DNA from: Gigaspora margarita
Lineage: Eukaryota > Glomeromycota > Glomeromycetes > Diversisporales > Gigasporaceae
Direction of reading: 5' to 3'
Assembly (NCBI GenBank): GCA_009809945.1
Contig: WTPW01000618.1
Coordinates: forward strand, 73,191-137,190
Length of the DNA: 64,000 nucleotides
Made by a program: the position numbers and the translations under genes
Notes under the pieces: model-generated
Told to the model about the DNA's origin: nothing
Databases searched by the model: none
Seen by the model: only the letters and a program-made list of their open reading frames with translations
Part shown: positions 1-13,060 of the stretch, piece after piece
How the letters are laid out: every line of letters starts with the position of its first letter
How positions within the stretch are numbered: the stretch's first letter is position 1

Positions 1-104
1 GCAAACCATACCCATACCCGTTGTTTCTCACTTTCCCAAAACCCACTTTCCCGAAACCAACCTTCCAAGATTATTTCCCTAACACCATAACTCCGATATC
101 CTTT

Positions 105-365
105 TTCTCAGCAAGACAATTTCGTGTTCTGTTCATTTCACTGACAATCACTTTAGCGACAACTTAGTTCACTGACAGTTTATTTCACCGAAAGTCATTT
201 CACTGACAAAGTAATTCCAGTCATTGTCGTTAGAGTTAGGTTTAGAATTGGAGTTAATGTTAGTGCAATTTTTAAAAAAAAGCCCCGTGGCGAAATAACT
301 GTCAGTGAAAAAACTTGTCAGTAAAACAAGTTGTTGGTGAATTGATTGTCTATAAGATAACATGG
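105..365. repeat. Inverted-repeat (MITE-like) segment
   Basis: The motif TTTCACTGACA and its variants recur on the left (about 135-210). They reappear inverted on the right (AACTGTCAGTGAAAAA, about 298-312), together with an inverted ACAACTT block. The arrangement is that of a short foldback element. I could not find a convincing target duplication, so the ends are approximate. The small reading frame inside it is not credible as a gene. Confidence 0.4.
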
Positions 366-667
366 ATCCATTTATATCCTGTTAGTAAATGGATTTTCAG
401 TATTACAACTTCGGCGAAATGGTATTTCGGAAAAATTTATCTTCTTGGGTGAGTTAGATCAAAAAATTTTTGATATCGCTTGCATTTAATTTTTTTACGC
501 TTAATTACTAGTTTGTCGTTGCTGTATTTTTTTCATACAATTGCAGTACATATTGTAATGGATTAAAATAGTGAATTCGGATATTTTTATGTTTTTTTTA
601 TATATATATATATTATTATTTTTATTGTCTATTTTAGTTAATTATTATTTTATCTACATGTCGTCAT

Positions 668-790
668 TATAGATGCCTGGCGAAACTATTTTGCCGTTGA
701 CGAAATGACGAAACCATAAGTTTCGTCAAGTTTCGTCATTGACGAAACTTATGGTTTCGTCAGGTTTCGTCATTTCGCCAGGCATCACTA
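668..790. mobile_element. hAT-type MITE, 123 bp, 8-bp TSD
   Basis: The two halves are inverted copies: GATGCCTGGCGAAA on the left and TTTCGCCAGGCATC on the right, with an internal TTTCGTCA palindrome. The right end finishes in CACTA (TAGTG read inward). The 8-bp word GTCGTCAT lies immediately outside both ends (660-667 and 791-798). An 8-bp duplication with a TAGTG terminus is the hallmark of hAT insertions. The left terminus reads TATAG and has drifted. There is no coding capacity. Confidence 0.8.
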
Positions 791-798
791 GTCGTCAT

Positions 799-2040
799 GC
801 GTTAGAATTTGATAGTAGTCCTAAATAAGATCATTAATTCTTACGATAGAAACATTTAGTTATACAAATAAGGGAATCGCATGTGACGAGGAAAAGCGTA
901 GTGCATTTAATTTCGCATCAACGCCAACTTTTCTGCGTCAACGCTGAATCTATAGCGTAAACGCTAAATTATAACGTAAACGCTAAAATAATAGCGTAAA
1001 CGCTTAGGAAAATTTAAAATGTCATAAAGACCTACAAAAATAATAAAGCTGCATAAGTTTGATGTTCAATTTAAAAATGCAAGACAATAATAAAAGTAAA
1101 CCCCTTATCTTTTGAATTTGACTTTAATCTTAATAACCCTTGCGAGACTCAATTCGACGGACTGAATCGACTTGTAACATCGTATTGGCTTATTATAACT
1201 CGAATTCTGTGTGACGAGTTTTGTTAACAGTTAATTCTTTTTAAATTTCTCACGTGACTCCGGTTACCTTTGAACTTCGTATAACTTTCCCGTGTCGAAA
1301 TTATCCTAATCATCAACCCAAAATTACTGATACTTTTAATTATATATTTATCACCCACATTGATATCAATCATTATCAGTACTACCCCCATCGTCCCATA
1401 TCACCTTTATAACCTAGTATCGTTTCATTCTATTAACCTTTACCATTAAATAAACTCTCCTTTTACTATCGCCTATTCATTTCTACCCGTAATCGGTTGG
1501 AGCTTTAATTGGCACTATTGTCTATATGTATTACCGCTCTCTCAACTCAACCGTTACAATATGTAATCAGGACCCTGAAATACTTATAATTATTATTGCT
1601 CGATCAGAGACCTTATTGCAAAAAATGAAGAAATTACACATGAGAATACGTCCGCTATACTGATCATGCCTCTAAACAGAGGAACACAGTTTGTAGCCCC
1701 AATCCTTCGAATCCCAATCCGAACGGCTGGACCACCGAAGTCAGAGGTCATTACACAAACCAACATCCATTAACAGAAAACAAACCTACATAATTACTCT
1801 GTCCCCAAGGTATAATGTAAGTCCTATTCCTCTGACTTAACTGTGATAATACTACAACTCTATAATACGAGACCAAATTGGTCTACATAGGGATTTTTAG
1901 AGAATCGAATTTGTAATGTTTCTGCTGTTAAAAACCAATAGTGGTCATTGCGCTATTCTAAGCAGCTGAGCCACTTAATAGCAAAAGGACAGGAGGGTAG
2001 AGAGGGTCGAAAGAGCCAGCCTAATTAAGGCGAGCGATAT
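799..2040. other. Non-coding stretch with AGCGTAAACGCT array
   Basis: No gene is visible on either strand. At about 948-1008 a short palindromic unit, AGCGTAAACGCT, is repeated with 3-6 bp spacers, one copy drifted to AACGT. The rest is AT-rich with no recognisable domain. Confidence 0.5.
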
Positions 2041-2460
2041 GAACAAAATGAATACCTAGTTTATTTAAATACTTAAATAGTAAATATTCATGAATACGAT
2101 TGCTTAGACTAATAAATGTTCTATGCGCATGCACTAAATAGAATGAAATTAAGTAGTAAACATTCATAAACTTTGATATACGTGCATTAAATTCATGTGT
2201 TAAATGGTAAATATTATGAACTTGGATAACTTAATGTTTCATTATTCATAATAAAGGTAATTATAAATAGTAAACAAAGTTGGAATAACTTACTTTGAAA
2301 TATTTATATTAATAAACATTCTTTTATACTCATGCACTAAATTTAAATAAACTAATAAAATGAACGAAATGATATGTAAATATTCATGAATGTGATATCT
2401 TGATTAAATACTAAGACTAATATAAATATACAGTATATTCTTTATACTCATGAACTTGGG
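2041..2460. repeat. Degenerate direct repeats with TAAATATTCATGAA
   Basis: The segment GTAAATATTCATGAA followed by a GAT/GCATTAAAT block recurs about every 50-110 bp (near 2081, 2154, 2203 and 2372) with mismatches. It looks like an old tandem repeat. No coding signal. Confidence 0.45.
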
Positions 2461-3230
2461 TAGTTTAATTAGAGTTGTTATCTACTTGGATATCTCAGCT
2501 CGAGATGTAGATGTGGATTCAAAAGTCATAAATTTCTAATGGTTGATACACGTCAATCAATTGAGTCACGTGTTAAACTATAGCTTTATTGTCTCAGTTC
2601 TATTCTACAAAACGCATCTAAGTTTAATGCACATTATACTCACATTCTAAGATAAAAATTGTAAATTCCTAACCTGGGTTACCCAGGTATAAACTCTACT
2701 CTCCCATTCTTGTATGTTATAATGCCTGTAANCTTAAATNTCTACAGGCATAATTTAAGAAAAAAAGCNANGATAAGGTCAATTTGGCAGTTCTNACAGC
2801 GGGTGACCTNTNGGTTTGCTCACAGTTGACCACCCAGGTGGTCATAATTCAACCTGGGCCACCTGCCCACCTGCCGGTAACCTGCGTGATAACTACCCAG
2901 CTCGAAACACTAGCCAGAGTTGTATTGATGACTAAAATCTAAAGTTCACATTTTTGCAATATGAATTTTTTAGTCAAATTACCATAAGAATTACTTCAAT
3001 TAATCCAAATATCCATGCCTCAATCGAGTTCTAACAATTTGGAGTTTTCATAGTGAATTCATAATTAAAATAGTTTATAAAAGTTTATAGTTGATAACAC
3101 ATTTTACAAGTAGATAATAAAAAAGTTAAAAAAATAATAATTTTTCTGAACTAATTTAACATGATTATAATATGAACACTAAAATGTAATCTATATAAAA
3201 GTTTAATTATAATTTTCTAATTTTTATTTT
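2461..3230. other. Non-coding, GGGTAACC/ACCCAGG-rich patch with ambiguous bases
   Basis: Short inverted motifs such as ACCCAGG and CCTGGGT cluster at 2670-2900, a stretch that also contains several unresolved bases. It resembles the subterminal part of a DNA transposon. The right end, CGAAACACTA, could be a hAT-type terminus but no matching left TIR was found. No gene. Confidence 0.3.
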
Positions 3231-3430
3231 AATGGTTAAATTAATTTCAACAGTTGAATTAATTTTAATAGTTAAATTAATTTCAACAGTTGAATTAATT
3301 TTAACAGTTTAATTAATTTTAACAACTGAATAGATTTCAACAATTGAATTAATTTCAACAATTAAATTAATTTTTGATACAAAAATAATTTTGGTTTCAA
3401 CAGTTGAATTTAATTTCTACTGTTGAAATA
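3231..3430. repeat. Tandem ~20-bp repeat (TTAATTTCAACAGTTGAA)
   Basis: About nine imperfect copies of a 19-21 bp unit, TTAATTTCAACAGTTGAA, follow one another. The unit is itself partly palindromic (CAACAGTTG). No coding potential. Confidence 0.75.
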
Positions 3431-4022
3431 TCTTAAAATTAAATTTTAATTTCACTCCCACTTATATGCACGCATCAATACCATAAAACGTAATATACGT
3501 GCCATTCTGCCACATTTTGGTTCATGTTTCATGCCTTTACGTGTCACATTACACATGCCAATCCAGACAACCTCATGCCAACCCGTACCAACACCCGGAC
3601 CACTTTTCTCATAGGGTTATACGAATACATTTAAAAGAAATAGAACTTATCTACATTATTACATTTTATAATTAAATTATAATATATTGTTGCCTAATTT
3701 CACATCTTCATTATTTCATTTCAGCTACTTTATTTCAATGATAATTGTACTTAACATCGCTTATATCACATCTTGTTATCTTTTTATACACAGCTTTTGT
3801 TTATTTTAAACCATGTTATTGACAAGAGGGAGATTTAAATTACACAAAATAATTATAACATGCAGTGCACAGGAATGAAACTAGGTAAAAAAAAATGAAA
3901 AAAATAAAAACGCGATCAGGCTATCTAGCATATTAGTTACAGCTTTTAAATTCTATAAATTAACATATAATTTGACTACAAAAACAGGATAAAATTTATT
4001 AATTAAGTCTGCCTACTGCTAC

Positions 4023-4054
<32 letters not shown>

Positions 4055-4498
4055 TATAAACAAATAGTTAACGTATCTTTCAAAATAGATAAGTGAATCT
4101 ACATCCATATTATTTCTCGCTCAGATTTCTTCATCAATTATTTTGAACTTTATTAAATATTTATATACTGTGTTCATAGCAATTTTATGTTCACATGTTA
4201 TACTCATGTGACGAGCATAAATGAAGATAGAAAGCGCTATAGTATGGCACATTTGGCGCATTTTACTTAAATAAATAAAGTAGCAAGTTCGAGCTCATTT
4301 TATGTATAGTGTATTCAACTTGCTACACATGACAACAAGTGAGGTACTAGATGTGAAGAGAACAAGTGAACAAAACAAGCGAAATAAGCAAGTACTGAGA
4401 TTTACTTTACTCTTTATAATCGATGCATCATTATCAATATGCTTGCATATGATTAGTGATGTGCCATTTATATGATACCTGAAAATTTTTAGCATATA
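3431..4498. other. Non-coding; contains an (AAT)n microsatellite
   Basis: No gene is visible. An (AAT)n microsatellite spans about 4023-4052. The stretch 4160-4400 is a diverged relative of 9640-9940: both contain GAAGAGAACAAGT and a CTATRGTATGGCA motif, so they are old copies of one repeat. Confidence 0.5.
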
Positions 4499-4506
4499 GT
4501 ATGTAC

Positions 4507-7500
4507 TAGGCTTTTGCATGGGCCTGGGCTACCCACGGATACCCATGGGTAGTACCACAAGGACTGGGCCAGGGTATTAATTTTTGAACCTGCGGGTAAG
4601 GGTAAGGCTCCAGGTACTAAGCCATTACACAGATGGGTAGGGCTAGAGTAATATTGCTACCTGCGCTTTTGGCTCGTGGGTACCCATTAAAACATTTACA
4701 TGCCTAACAACAATCATAATCCATATAGTGAATATACATATAGCAAATTAGTAATTCTTTTAATTCTTTAATTTTAAAAAATTTAATAATCCAATAATCA
4801 CTAATAATAATAACAGATAACCAACATGTAATGTCTGTCATCCAACATGCTGAATTGCCAATGAACTAAGTGCCACTGCACTAAAGTACCAATACACTAA
4901 AGTATCAACACACCAAAATATTAAAATACTAATAAAGTTGCCAAAAAATTATGATGAACAATCCTGCTTTTGCAATATGAGTAACTTTACAGATAGTCGC
5001 AATTAAGACTATAAATATAAATAACTCAATAGAAACCTTAACAGATAACTCAATGGATAACTATAGTGAACCTGTTAACATATATAACTCTTTAAAAAAC
5101 TATAATATTGATAACCAAGATATTGATAACATACTTTTAATGATTCTGTTTCAACATTTTTTGAACTAGTTTACCTATTACCAACTTTGATACTAGCTCG
5201 ATTAAGGGTAGAGTGTATGTCAATCATTTTTCATATGATTTTCATGGTACAAGAGAAAATCATATATAACAAAAAATATGCCCCTGATAAAAATTTTCAA
5301 GGTTATAATTAACCCTTGTCAAAATTTCATGGCATGTAAATTAAAACCTCTATTTATAGTAGGGAAATTTCTAGAAGCAATTTCATTTTAAAAAAATATA
5401 CTTGTATATGCAGTAAAACTTTTCTGGGTTAACCCAAAATTTTCTGGGTACCCTGAAAGTTCCCTTGAAATTTCTGGGTAGCTTACCCAATCATATTTGT
5501 CTTTTTTCTTTTTTTTTTATATCAACGTTTACCTTTAGGAAAATTTCTGGTTAACACTTTTGAATAAGCAGGCTATAGATTCAATAAATGTATCGTTGTT
5601 TTTTTTACTTTTTTTTTTATTTCTGCTATTGTTTTTATTTTATTTTGGAGTTTATTCTATAGAACAGCTCTTGGGCAGAATCAAAGAACTAGAAAGCTAT
5701 ACTAAATCAAGCCAAGCCAGAAAAAATTGATCACCAAATTTGAAGTTTCTCTTAGAACAATGTCTTTGATTTTGGTGACAGTAATTTGGGTCTTGGCTGT
5801 CATAATGTAAACAGTACTATCCAAAATTATAGTTAAGGTTTGGGTTAAAGTTAGAGTTAGGGTTGGTTCGTAGGTTTATTTCTTTTAGCCTTTCTTTGTT
5901 GTTCTATTTTTTTTGTTGCCGGTGGGGTATAGTATCTAGAAAATTTTTATTTGTATGAGTAGAATTGTATAGTATAAATATTCAAATAAAAAAAACTTTT
6001 TTATTAGGCCATATAAAGTTAATTTATTGTTTAATAAAAATTTTTATATGTTTTTGATATTTATAACAATAGTCCTCTGATCACTATATCAAGATCACAG
6101 GAGGATCAGTTATTAAGCAAAAACTTCATTAATATTTTATTTTTAACTTTTTTTTATTTTTATTTATTAAGCAATTTATTTTATTAAAATAAAATAATGA
6201 GCTGTCCTAAAGAAACTCCAATGAAAGAGTAATCACTAAAAAAAACAGTAGCAAAAAGAAAAAAAGAAAAGCTAAAAAAAATAACATATCATTTGTTAGA
6301 TCTATAGCCTACTCAACTAAAGGGGTCTTCCTAAATTAAATGCCAGTAAAAGAAAAAAAAAGCTTAGAAAAGTATAAAAAAAAAATTATACGTATCATAG
6401 AAAATTCTATAGGTTCAATTTCCACATGTGTTATACAAAAAAGAATTACTATCGATTTTTATATTAGAAATGATTAACATACCCTCTACCCTTAATAGCA
6501 CAACCACTAATGGAATTAGCCATACTAATAGCGAAACCTCTAGCAAAACCATATTATCAAAGCATATATCACCTGTATGGAACAGTTTTCTCTTAGTTCA
6601 AAATGAACAAAAAGCTAAATATAAATACTGTAATAAGTTGTTAAGTCATAAAAAAGGAAGTGAAACATCACATCTTCAGTGTCATTTCGATTCTTGCCTT
6701 AAGCATCAAAGATCATTATTCTATAATAGTGGTTCAAATTCAAATTTACCAAATGGCCAAACTCAGTTAAGATTTAATACTCAAACAAGAAAAAGGACAT
6801 ATTCAAGAGATTCAACTTGGAATGACTTAACTAATATGGTATTTTTGGATAAGATAAGCTTTCAGTTTGTAGAAAGAAAGTTTTGCAAGCTCATTAACAG
6901 ATTATTATCTGATTTCAGCATTAGTACTAATACAATCAAGCAAGATATCATAATGGCTTATAGTAAAAGAAAGGCATTAATTAAAGAAATCCTTCAGAAT
7001 GCTGAGAGTAGAATTTCTCTCATGTGCAATGCTTGGACATCACTTCAGCAACTTGGATACTTGGAAGTTACTGTGTATTTTCTTAACAAAGAATAGAATC
7101 ACATTTTTATTTTGTTACATTTTTATTAATTCCCTATTCACAAACTGGAATTAATATCGCTAATTATATTAAAATAGAATTAGATAAGTGGTTTATTACT
7201 ACTAAGATAAGAAGAAAGTAGTTTATGTTTTATACTAGCATTCAAATTTAATTAAAATATTATATTCTATTAATATATTTGCAAACAATTATACTTGATA
7301 ATGCTACTTTGAATGATGTTGCAATTCATGAACTAGCTGATCTTATTTCTTAAGACTTATATATTAAAATTAACAAAGAGCTCTTTTATAATCATTGTCT
7401 TGCCCACATTCTGAATCTTATCATAAAAAACAGTTTAAAATAAATCAGAAAAATTATTAAAAAGGTAATTATATGTGCTAACTAAAAAAAACTAGAAGAT

Positions 7501-9294
7501 TACTACAATAATTTTTTTGATAATAACAATATTGTTATTAAATTTGTTTAGATTCATAGTTGTGTTAAGGCAATACACACATTGCTGAGGAGATGTCAAA
7601 TATTTTTTGAATATTTGTGAATCAGAATCCATAAAGCCCATAATTCCACTATCGAACAGTAATACCCACTAGAATTCTACATTTTTGATGTTACAATCAG
7701 TTGCAAGAGTTGTAAATATAGTTACTAGAATAAAAGATAGAGATAAAACATTTCCTGACATATCTACTAATGAAGAATAGAAAAATGCAAATGCTATTTC
7801 TAATGTTTTAAGACCATTTTATAATTGTATTTATTTAGAAAATATAATTTATAATTAATGAATAATTAAGTTAAAATTATTTTTTAAAATAAAAATAGGT
7901 ATGAAGAAAGCATCAGCAACTTTATACCCAACTTTTAATAGTACCTTTCCTTGGTTTGGAATATTTGTACTCATCTCTTAAGTATGGAATCTCATTCAGA
8001 TAGCTTTATTCATGATATCTCTCAAGTTATGATCATAAAGTTCAACAAGTATTGAGAACATAACAGTTTCTTATAAATAATCATGTGTATCCTTGATTCC
8101 TGCTACAAAATGCAAATCATTTCATATTAATATCACAAAAAGAAAAATTGGCATCATATTGTCTTGATAAAAAAATGCAAAATATTTGAGTAAAGTATGT
8201 ATATTTATCAACTAAACATTATATATATTTTTTCTTATCTTATTTTAAACTATTAATAAAATTAGATTTGAAGATTTATATCTTCATACATATCATTTCT
8301 CATCAACTAGTGATCACAATAATAGAAATATTGTTAATACCAAAAATAATACATCAATATTTGAAAACCATATTGATAATTTCTTCAAATATGCTACAAA
8401 ACAAATCTGATTAGCAAAAATAATTTACTTTCTGAAGTGAAACAATATTTAGATGAACCAATTGCATCAAAAATACTAACATACTTGATAGTGAATACAT
8501 AATAAGGATCAACTTTTCAATTTATTAGCAATGGCCTAAGACTTTTTAGCTATATCTGCTACAAGCATTGCATTAAACTATGCAGGTCATCTAATTGATG
8601 ATAACCATACTTTATTAGACCCAGATACAATAATTGCACTAATGTACTAAAGAAATTGGCTGAATATAGTAAATAAGTATAGCTGGAATTTATAAATGCT
8701 TTTCATTTAACTTTTATAAATTTTTTAATATATTTTTTTTAAAAAAAAATTCTGGGAATAAATTTGTTTTTTTTGATTTTTATAAAAATTATAGGTAAAT
8801 TATTTTTGATCTATACAAATCTTTTTTGAATAAAACTAAAATTTTAATAAAAGTGTTTTATTTTTTTGTTCAATTTAAAAAGTTTTTAATATTTAAATAT
8901 AATCTTATTATGTTATACTTAATATTGCTCAGCTTATATATAAGTTTTGATAATTATAATCTCATATTGTAATTTGAACTATAATTAGGTTCAAAAATTT
9001 TCTATAATTCATAATTTACATGTAATAAAAGGTTTTAGTTAGAAATTAATTGGCTTAGCAATGATTATACAAACTAAAAGGTCCTTGAATACTTAATAAA
9101 AAATAATAAGAAAAAAAAACCAAAAAAATTTGCACTTTGTATTTTCTTTCTGTATTTAACTTTTTTTTACCTTCTCCCAAATGCCAAAATATATATATTT
9201 TACTTTTATTGTATTTATAAATCTCAACATTTATATATATATATACCGGTATACATAAAAGTACTTGACCCTACCTGGCCTATGCAGAAGCCTA
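4507..9294 (+). mobile_element. Decayed hAT transposon with TIRs
   Basis: TIRs TAGGCTTTTGCATGGGCC (left) and GGCCTATGCAGAAGCCTA (right) enclose 4.8 kb that contains recognisable hAT transposase remnants. The flanks GTATGTAC (4499-4506) and GTAAGTAA (9295-9302) match at 6 of 8 positions, as expected for an old 8-bp TSD. Subterminal GGGTACCC-type palindromes cluster at 4515-4690. TIRs, transposase family and TSD length agree, so this is a former autonomous hAT element and now certainly inactive. Confidence 0.7.
6470..8663 (+). pseudogene. hAT transposase pseudogene (BED finger, RNase-H-like core, C-terminal dimerisation block)
   Basis: The 5' part is open (6470-7096) and encodes a BED-type zinc-finger-like stretch: SPVWNSF, then CNKLLSH, then TSHLQCHFDSC. 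The first Cys of the CxxC pair is Tyr (KYKYC). The hAT core follows, with LDKISFQFVE and CNAWTS. Further remnants in changing frames are LDNATLND near 7290, NHCLAHILNLIIK at about 7390-7430, and the C-terminal block LLDPDTIIAL...RNWL ending at 8663, which contains two in-frame stops. The order of blocks is that of hAT transposases. Stops and frameshifts rule out function. It lies inside the TIR-bounded element 4507-9294. Confidence 0.85.
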
Positions 9295-9302
9295 GTAAGT
9301 AA

Positions 9303-9979
9303 TGTATGTATAGTTCTTTTCAGATATTTGATTGGCTGGAAAAGTGATCAGCAAAAATTTTAGCATACAGTATACACAGTACATATAGTAATATACATGA
9401 CACATCACTATACATGATAACATATATAGCTATTATCTTTTCATATAAGCCTCTATTTAATATAAACCACAAATTTGGTTATTCTTGCAATAATAGCCTA
9501 GTGTGACTTCATCAATGCATAGAGCTATTATTCTTACTCAGATCCTTTGTAAATATAATATTATAAAGATACATAAAGTAGTGGTGCCCCACTTTATTAC
9601 TTCTCTTATATTATGACATACTTGTGCTCTTTTGTCAATTTTACTATGTTTACATGTTACCTATTAGCTTGACATTATATGTTTACTATGTGTTCATATG
9701 ACAAAGTACAAAATAAGAAAATACAGGTCCATGCTATGGTATGGCATATTCTATTTATTTTACTTTTTACTTCTTTACATTTTTTAACACTGCGGTAGCA
9801 TACTCAACTTATAAGCATGATAACTAGCAGGATGTAACGTATTTAAAGGGGTTTGAGTAGTTTAATCATAAAGAAGTCAAATCATAATTGCGCAATGAAG
9901 AGAACAAGTAGACAAGAAAAGTAAAGTAAGATAGCACTAAACTTCCCAATTATACCCACATGTTTTTATTACCTGTATG
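9303..9979. repeat. Diverged repeat, related to 4160-4500 and 10278-10440
   Basis: The segment ending in CAATGCATAGAGCTATT (about 9515) recurs at about 10409. GAAGAGAACAAGT at about 9896 recurs at about 4354. These are old direct duplications with the 290-bp MITE inserted between blocks. No gene. Confidence 0.45.
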
Positions 9980-10269
9980 TAGAGTTCGAGGCACAGAGGC
10001 ATGGGCATGCCTTTTGGGCATGCCTTAGGGGCATGCCTTAGGGGCATGCCTTTCAGCCATTAGGCATGCTCAGTCATGTGACATAAATATCATATCTGAT
10101 TGGCTAATATGGTTGAAAGCATAGACGGTAAGCAACATCAAAGAACGGAAAGCAATTGTTTAATATTTTCCATATGAAAAGGGCATGCCTATAGGCACAA
10201 GGGGCATGCCTCAACTCAAGTCATGCCCTCAGAGGCATGCCTAATTTTTTACCTGTGCCTCAAACCCTA
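9980..10269. mobile_element. hAT-type MITE, 290 bp, GGGCATGCC repeats
   Basis: Left end TAGAGTTCGAGGCACAG and right end CTGTGCCTCAAACCCTA are inverted copies. The flanks CCTGTATG (9972-9979) and CCTGCATG (10270-10277) form an 8-bp TSD with one transition. The subterminal regions carry many copies of GGGCATGCC in both orientations, typical of transposase-binding repeats. Non-coding. Confidence 0.8.
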
Positions 10270-10277
10270 CCTGCATG

Positions 10278-11370
10278 TTTATAAATCACATGCATTTCTA
10301 TTATCTTATACAATCGTATGCATATCCATTGTCTTTCTATACAGCCTTAATTCATATAAGCTACAAAAGAGTGACCCTTGCTATAATAACCCTAGCATAA
10401 CTTTGTCAATGCATAGAGCTATTTTACTAACAACCACTTTATAGACAACTTAGTCATAAGCAATTAATTTACAGATAAGGTACTTTTACAAATGGTTAAT
10501 TCACAAACAAATTCATTTTGTGGATATGTTTCAAGAATGTTTTTATAAATTGTACCAAGTATAAATTTAAGTCCCTGACTGACAATAACAAGAATTAATT
10601 TGTTTGTAAAATCAGTTAGTAAAATAACTATCTGTTATGTTAAGCAAACTTATCTATGAATTAATCAACTATAAAATAGTCTTGCTTGTAATTTAAGGGG
10701 TTTATGAAATTATATGAAATTTATAATTTAAATCTTAAGGCATAATATTATATTATATCTCAGAGTAGCACAAATATCAAATCTGTATGCTTATATATGA
10801 ATAACAGTATACTGTATTATACCACACAGCACATAAACATGTGAAATCATAGATTTTTTAATGTTTAATCAAATGCAAGATTTTGCAAATAATATTCTAG
10901 ATAGCAGATAACTATACACTTTGTCAATTTGCATAATTGTGTTCTAGTAACTCCATTAATTTGCATGACTGCGTTCCTGGTAACTTTATCAATTTGTAAC
11001 TGCATTTCTAGCATTTTCTTATAGTAGATTACAAAAAATCTGTGAAGTACAAGTTTATGGTAAAAATTAACTGAAGAACTAAGCTTATTTTTATTATGTA
11101 TCAAAAATATGAATCAAAAATTGGGGTTGATATCTATTTAAATGCATGTATATTCTTATAAAACACAAAAATATACTACTTAAACTTAATCCATATCAGT
11201 AGAGTGTTATCTTAACTTGATAAAATCAAACATAATCAATGAAGCTCTTTAATTACAAATTTATTAATGGTTATATATCAATATTATCATTAACCAATTT
11301 TTTATACTAGATTATTATAAAATAATTATAAAAATAAATTTACATTTATTAGCACAAATATCTAATGAAA
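10278..11370. other. AT-rich non-coding
   Basis: The first 160 bp are a duplicate of 9425-9540. About 10,900-11,000 holds an imperfect ~48-bp direct repeat (TTTGCATRAYTGYGTTC). Short open frames here have no recognisable sequence. Confidence 0.4.
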
Positions 11371-11387
11371 GTATATATAGTATTTTT

Positions 11388-12418
11388 TTTTTTTTTTNTA
11401 TTCAAAGTGTCTGCTTAGGGATCAGAAAATTTTATTCAAGATTTTAGGGCCGTTGGTAATCCCACATGGGGACTACTGACATTTGTTACAATGATGAGAG
11501 TACAACTAGCCACACTCACAACTTTTGGTTGCCTATTTAAGTAGCTACCCTAAGGTTCTACACTAGCTGCCATACCTGCAACCCACATACTGGCATTGCC
11601 TATTTAAACCCTCTGATCCTTGTCCCTCCTGCCAACCCTCTTGTATCACTAGAACATTGTTCCAGATACTGGTTCTATGCCCTTAGGACTCCATACACCA
11701 GGCAGGTATCCTCACAGAAAACTTAGTAGAGTGGTACCTGTCCCATACAGATATTCACCTACACTTCAGTAATTATCGCTATGGCTCGCGCCAACATTTG
11801 CAAGACAAGGTAACCTCTGTCCTCTTACCAATACCTACTTCTGCCCTTGCAAAGTTCACCAACCCTAGTACCCCATCCCTTCGTCTTCCTGAGCATATTC
11901 CTCGGTACTTCCCAAAACTCCCAATCTGATTGCCTGGAAGGATCGGTCAGCCCAGCTTTAAGATGCCATTATGGTCTCCCTTTCCTTGGTTCATGCTTCT
12001 GTAATATGTGTCCTTTTCCTCCAGTATGACTCTGGTGGCTCAGTTGGTAGGGTCCTCCGATCCTCTATATATCCTAGTTTTTCTGGCTAGCCTACCTATT
12101 CTGACTCTATTTTGTGATACTGTCGAAAGCTGACTATTCTCTGCTCGGGGCTTGCCAAGCATGTTTCTCATTCCAGCGCCCTCGGGGGTTATTTTTACCC
12201 GCCCTTATGCAGGGCTCCCAAATCGGTATTGTTGTTATACCAATACACCCTTGGTGCAACCCAAGTTACAGATCTACTAATTCAGCTTATAGTTTGAGTT
12301 AACATAACACAGTTATAAATTTTGAAAAACATCTCCGGTGGGATTCGAACTCTGTACCTGTAGTCACAAATGCTTGGGGGGTGACAAACATCCAACTTTA
12401 CTAAGTCGCCACACCCCT
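11388..12418 (-). mobile_element. tRNA-derived SINE, ~1.03 kb, minus strand
   Basis: Read on the minus strand it starts with GGGGTGTGGCGACTTAGT (A-box-like) and has the B-box-like GAGTTCGAATCCC about 75 nt in. An unusually long (~0.9 kb) non-coding body follows, and it ends in a poly(A) run (poly-T at 11382-11397 on the plus strand). The 17-bp word GTATATATAGTATTTTT flanks it on both sides (11371-11387 and 12419-12435), a long target duplication as left by LINE-type target-primed insertion. Relatives are at 22150-23690, 26292-27040 and 60257-63010. The body has no long reading frame. Confidence 0.8.
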
Positions 12419-12435
12419 GTATATATAGTATTTTT

Positions 12436-13060
12436 AACTTGAAGCTCTCAGCTATTTTTATATAGTAATAGAGTTATTTTTCAATAGGTTATAAAAAAAA
12501 TTTGATTAATAGAAAATTGATCAAAAAAAATAAAATAAACTAAACAAATAAAAAAAATAAAAAATCAAATAAAAAATAAAATAAATAAAAATAAATAAAA
12601 TAATTAATAAAAAAAATACAAAAAATAAACAGAAAATCAATTAATAAATTTAATAATAAACTAAAAAAATTAAAAAGGCCAAAAAAATTAAAAAATAAAG
12701 CTAAAAAGTTAAAAAAAATAAAATTTCAAAAATAAATATAAAAAAAAATAAATCAATAAAAAAAATTAAACAAATAAATAATATTTAAAAAAAATAAATT
12801 AATAAAAAAAATTAAATAAATAAACAATAAAAAGTAAATAAAAATGAATAAATAAATAAATAATACAATAAACAAAAATTTAATAAAAAAAAATAAAGTA
12901 AAATAAAAATAAAATAAAATAATAAAAAATTAAAAAATAAAAAAAAATCAGAAAATAAAAAAGAATAAGTTAACAAAAAAATTAAAAAATACAAAATCAG
13001 TAACTATAAAAAAATAAATATTTTTAAAAATAAACTAGTTATACTAAATTATACCACTGG
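12436..13060. repeat. A-rich simple sequence (AAAT/AAAAT)n
   Basis: Roughly 600 bp consist almost only of A runs broken by T (AAAATAAAT-type). Open frames read here on the minus strand are Phe/Leu/Ile strings and are artefacts of composition. Confidence 0.85.

Noticed and set aside
948..1008. CRISPR-like array
   Set aside because: The units are 12 bp with 3-6 bp spacers in eukaryotic DNA; no cas genes and no spacer-sized intervals.
2471..2923. 8-bp word AGAGTTGT at both ends of a 437-bp segment
   Set aside because: The segment ends are not inverted copies of each other; the duplication may be chance.
11847..12302. Open frames with protein-like composition
   Set aside because: They lie within the non-coding body of the ~1-kb SINE; other copies of the SINE do not keep the frames.
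12341..12418. Functional tRNA gene
   Set aside because: The A/B boxes are present but no complete cloverleaf forms, and it is the head of a SINE with poly(A) tail and TSD.
12812..12994. Open frame of Phe/Leu/Ile-rich protein (also 14990-15172 and 20431-20778)
   Set aside because: They lie in A-rich simple sequence and SINE tails; the long frames follow from base composition.
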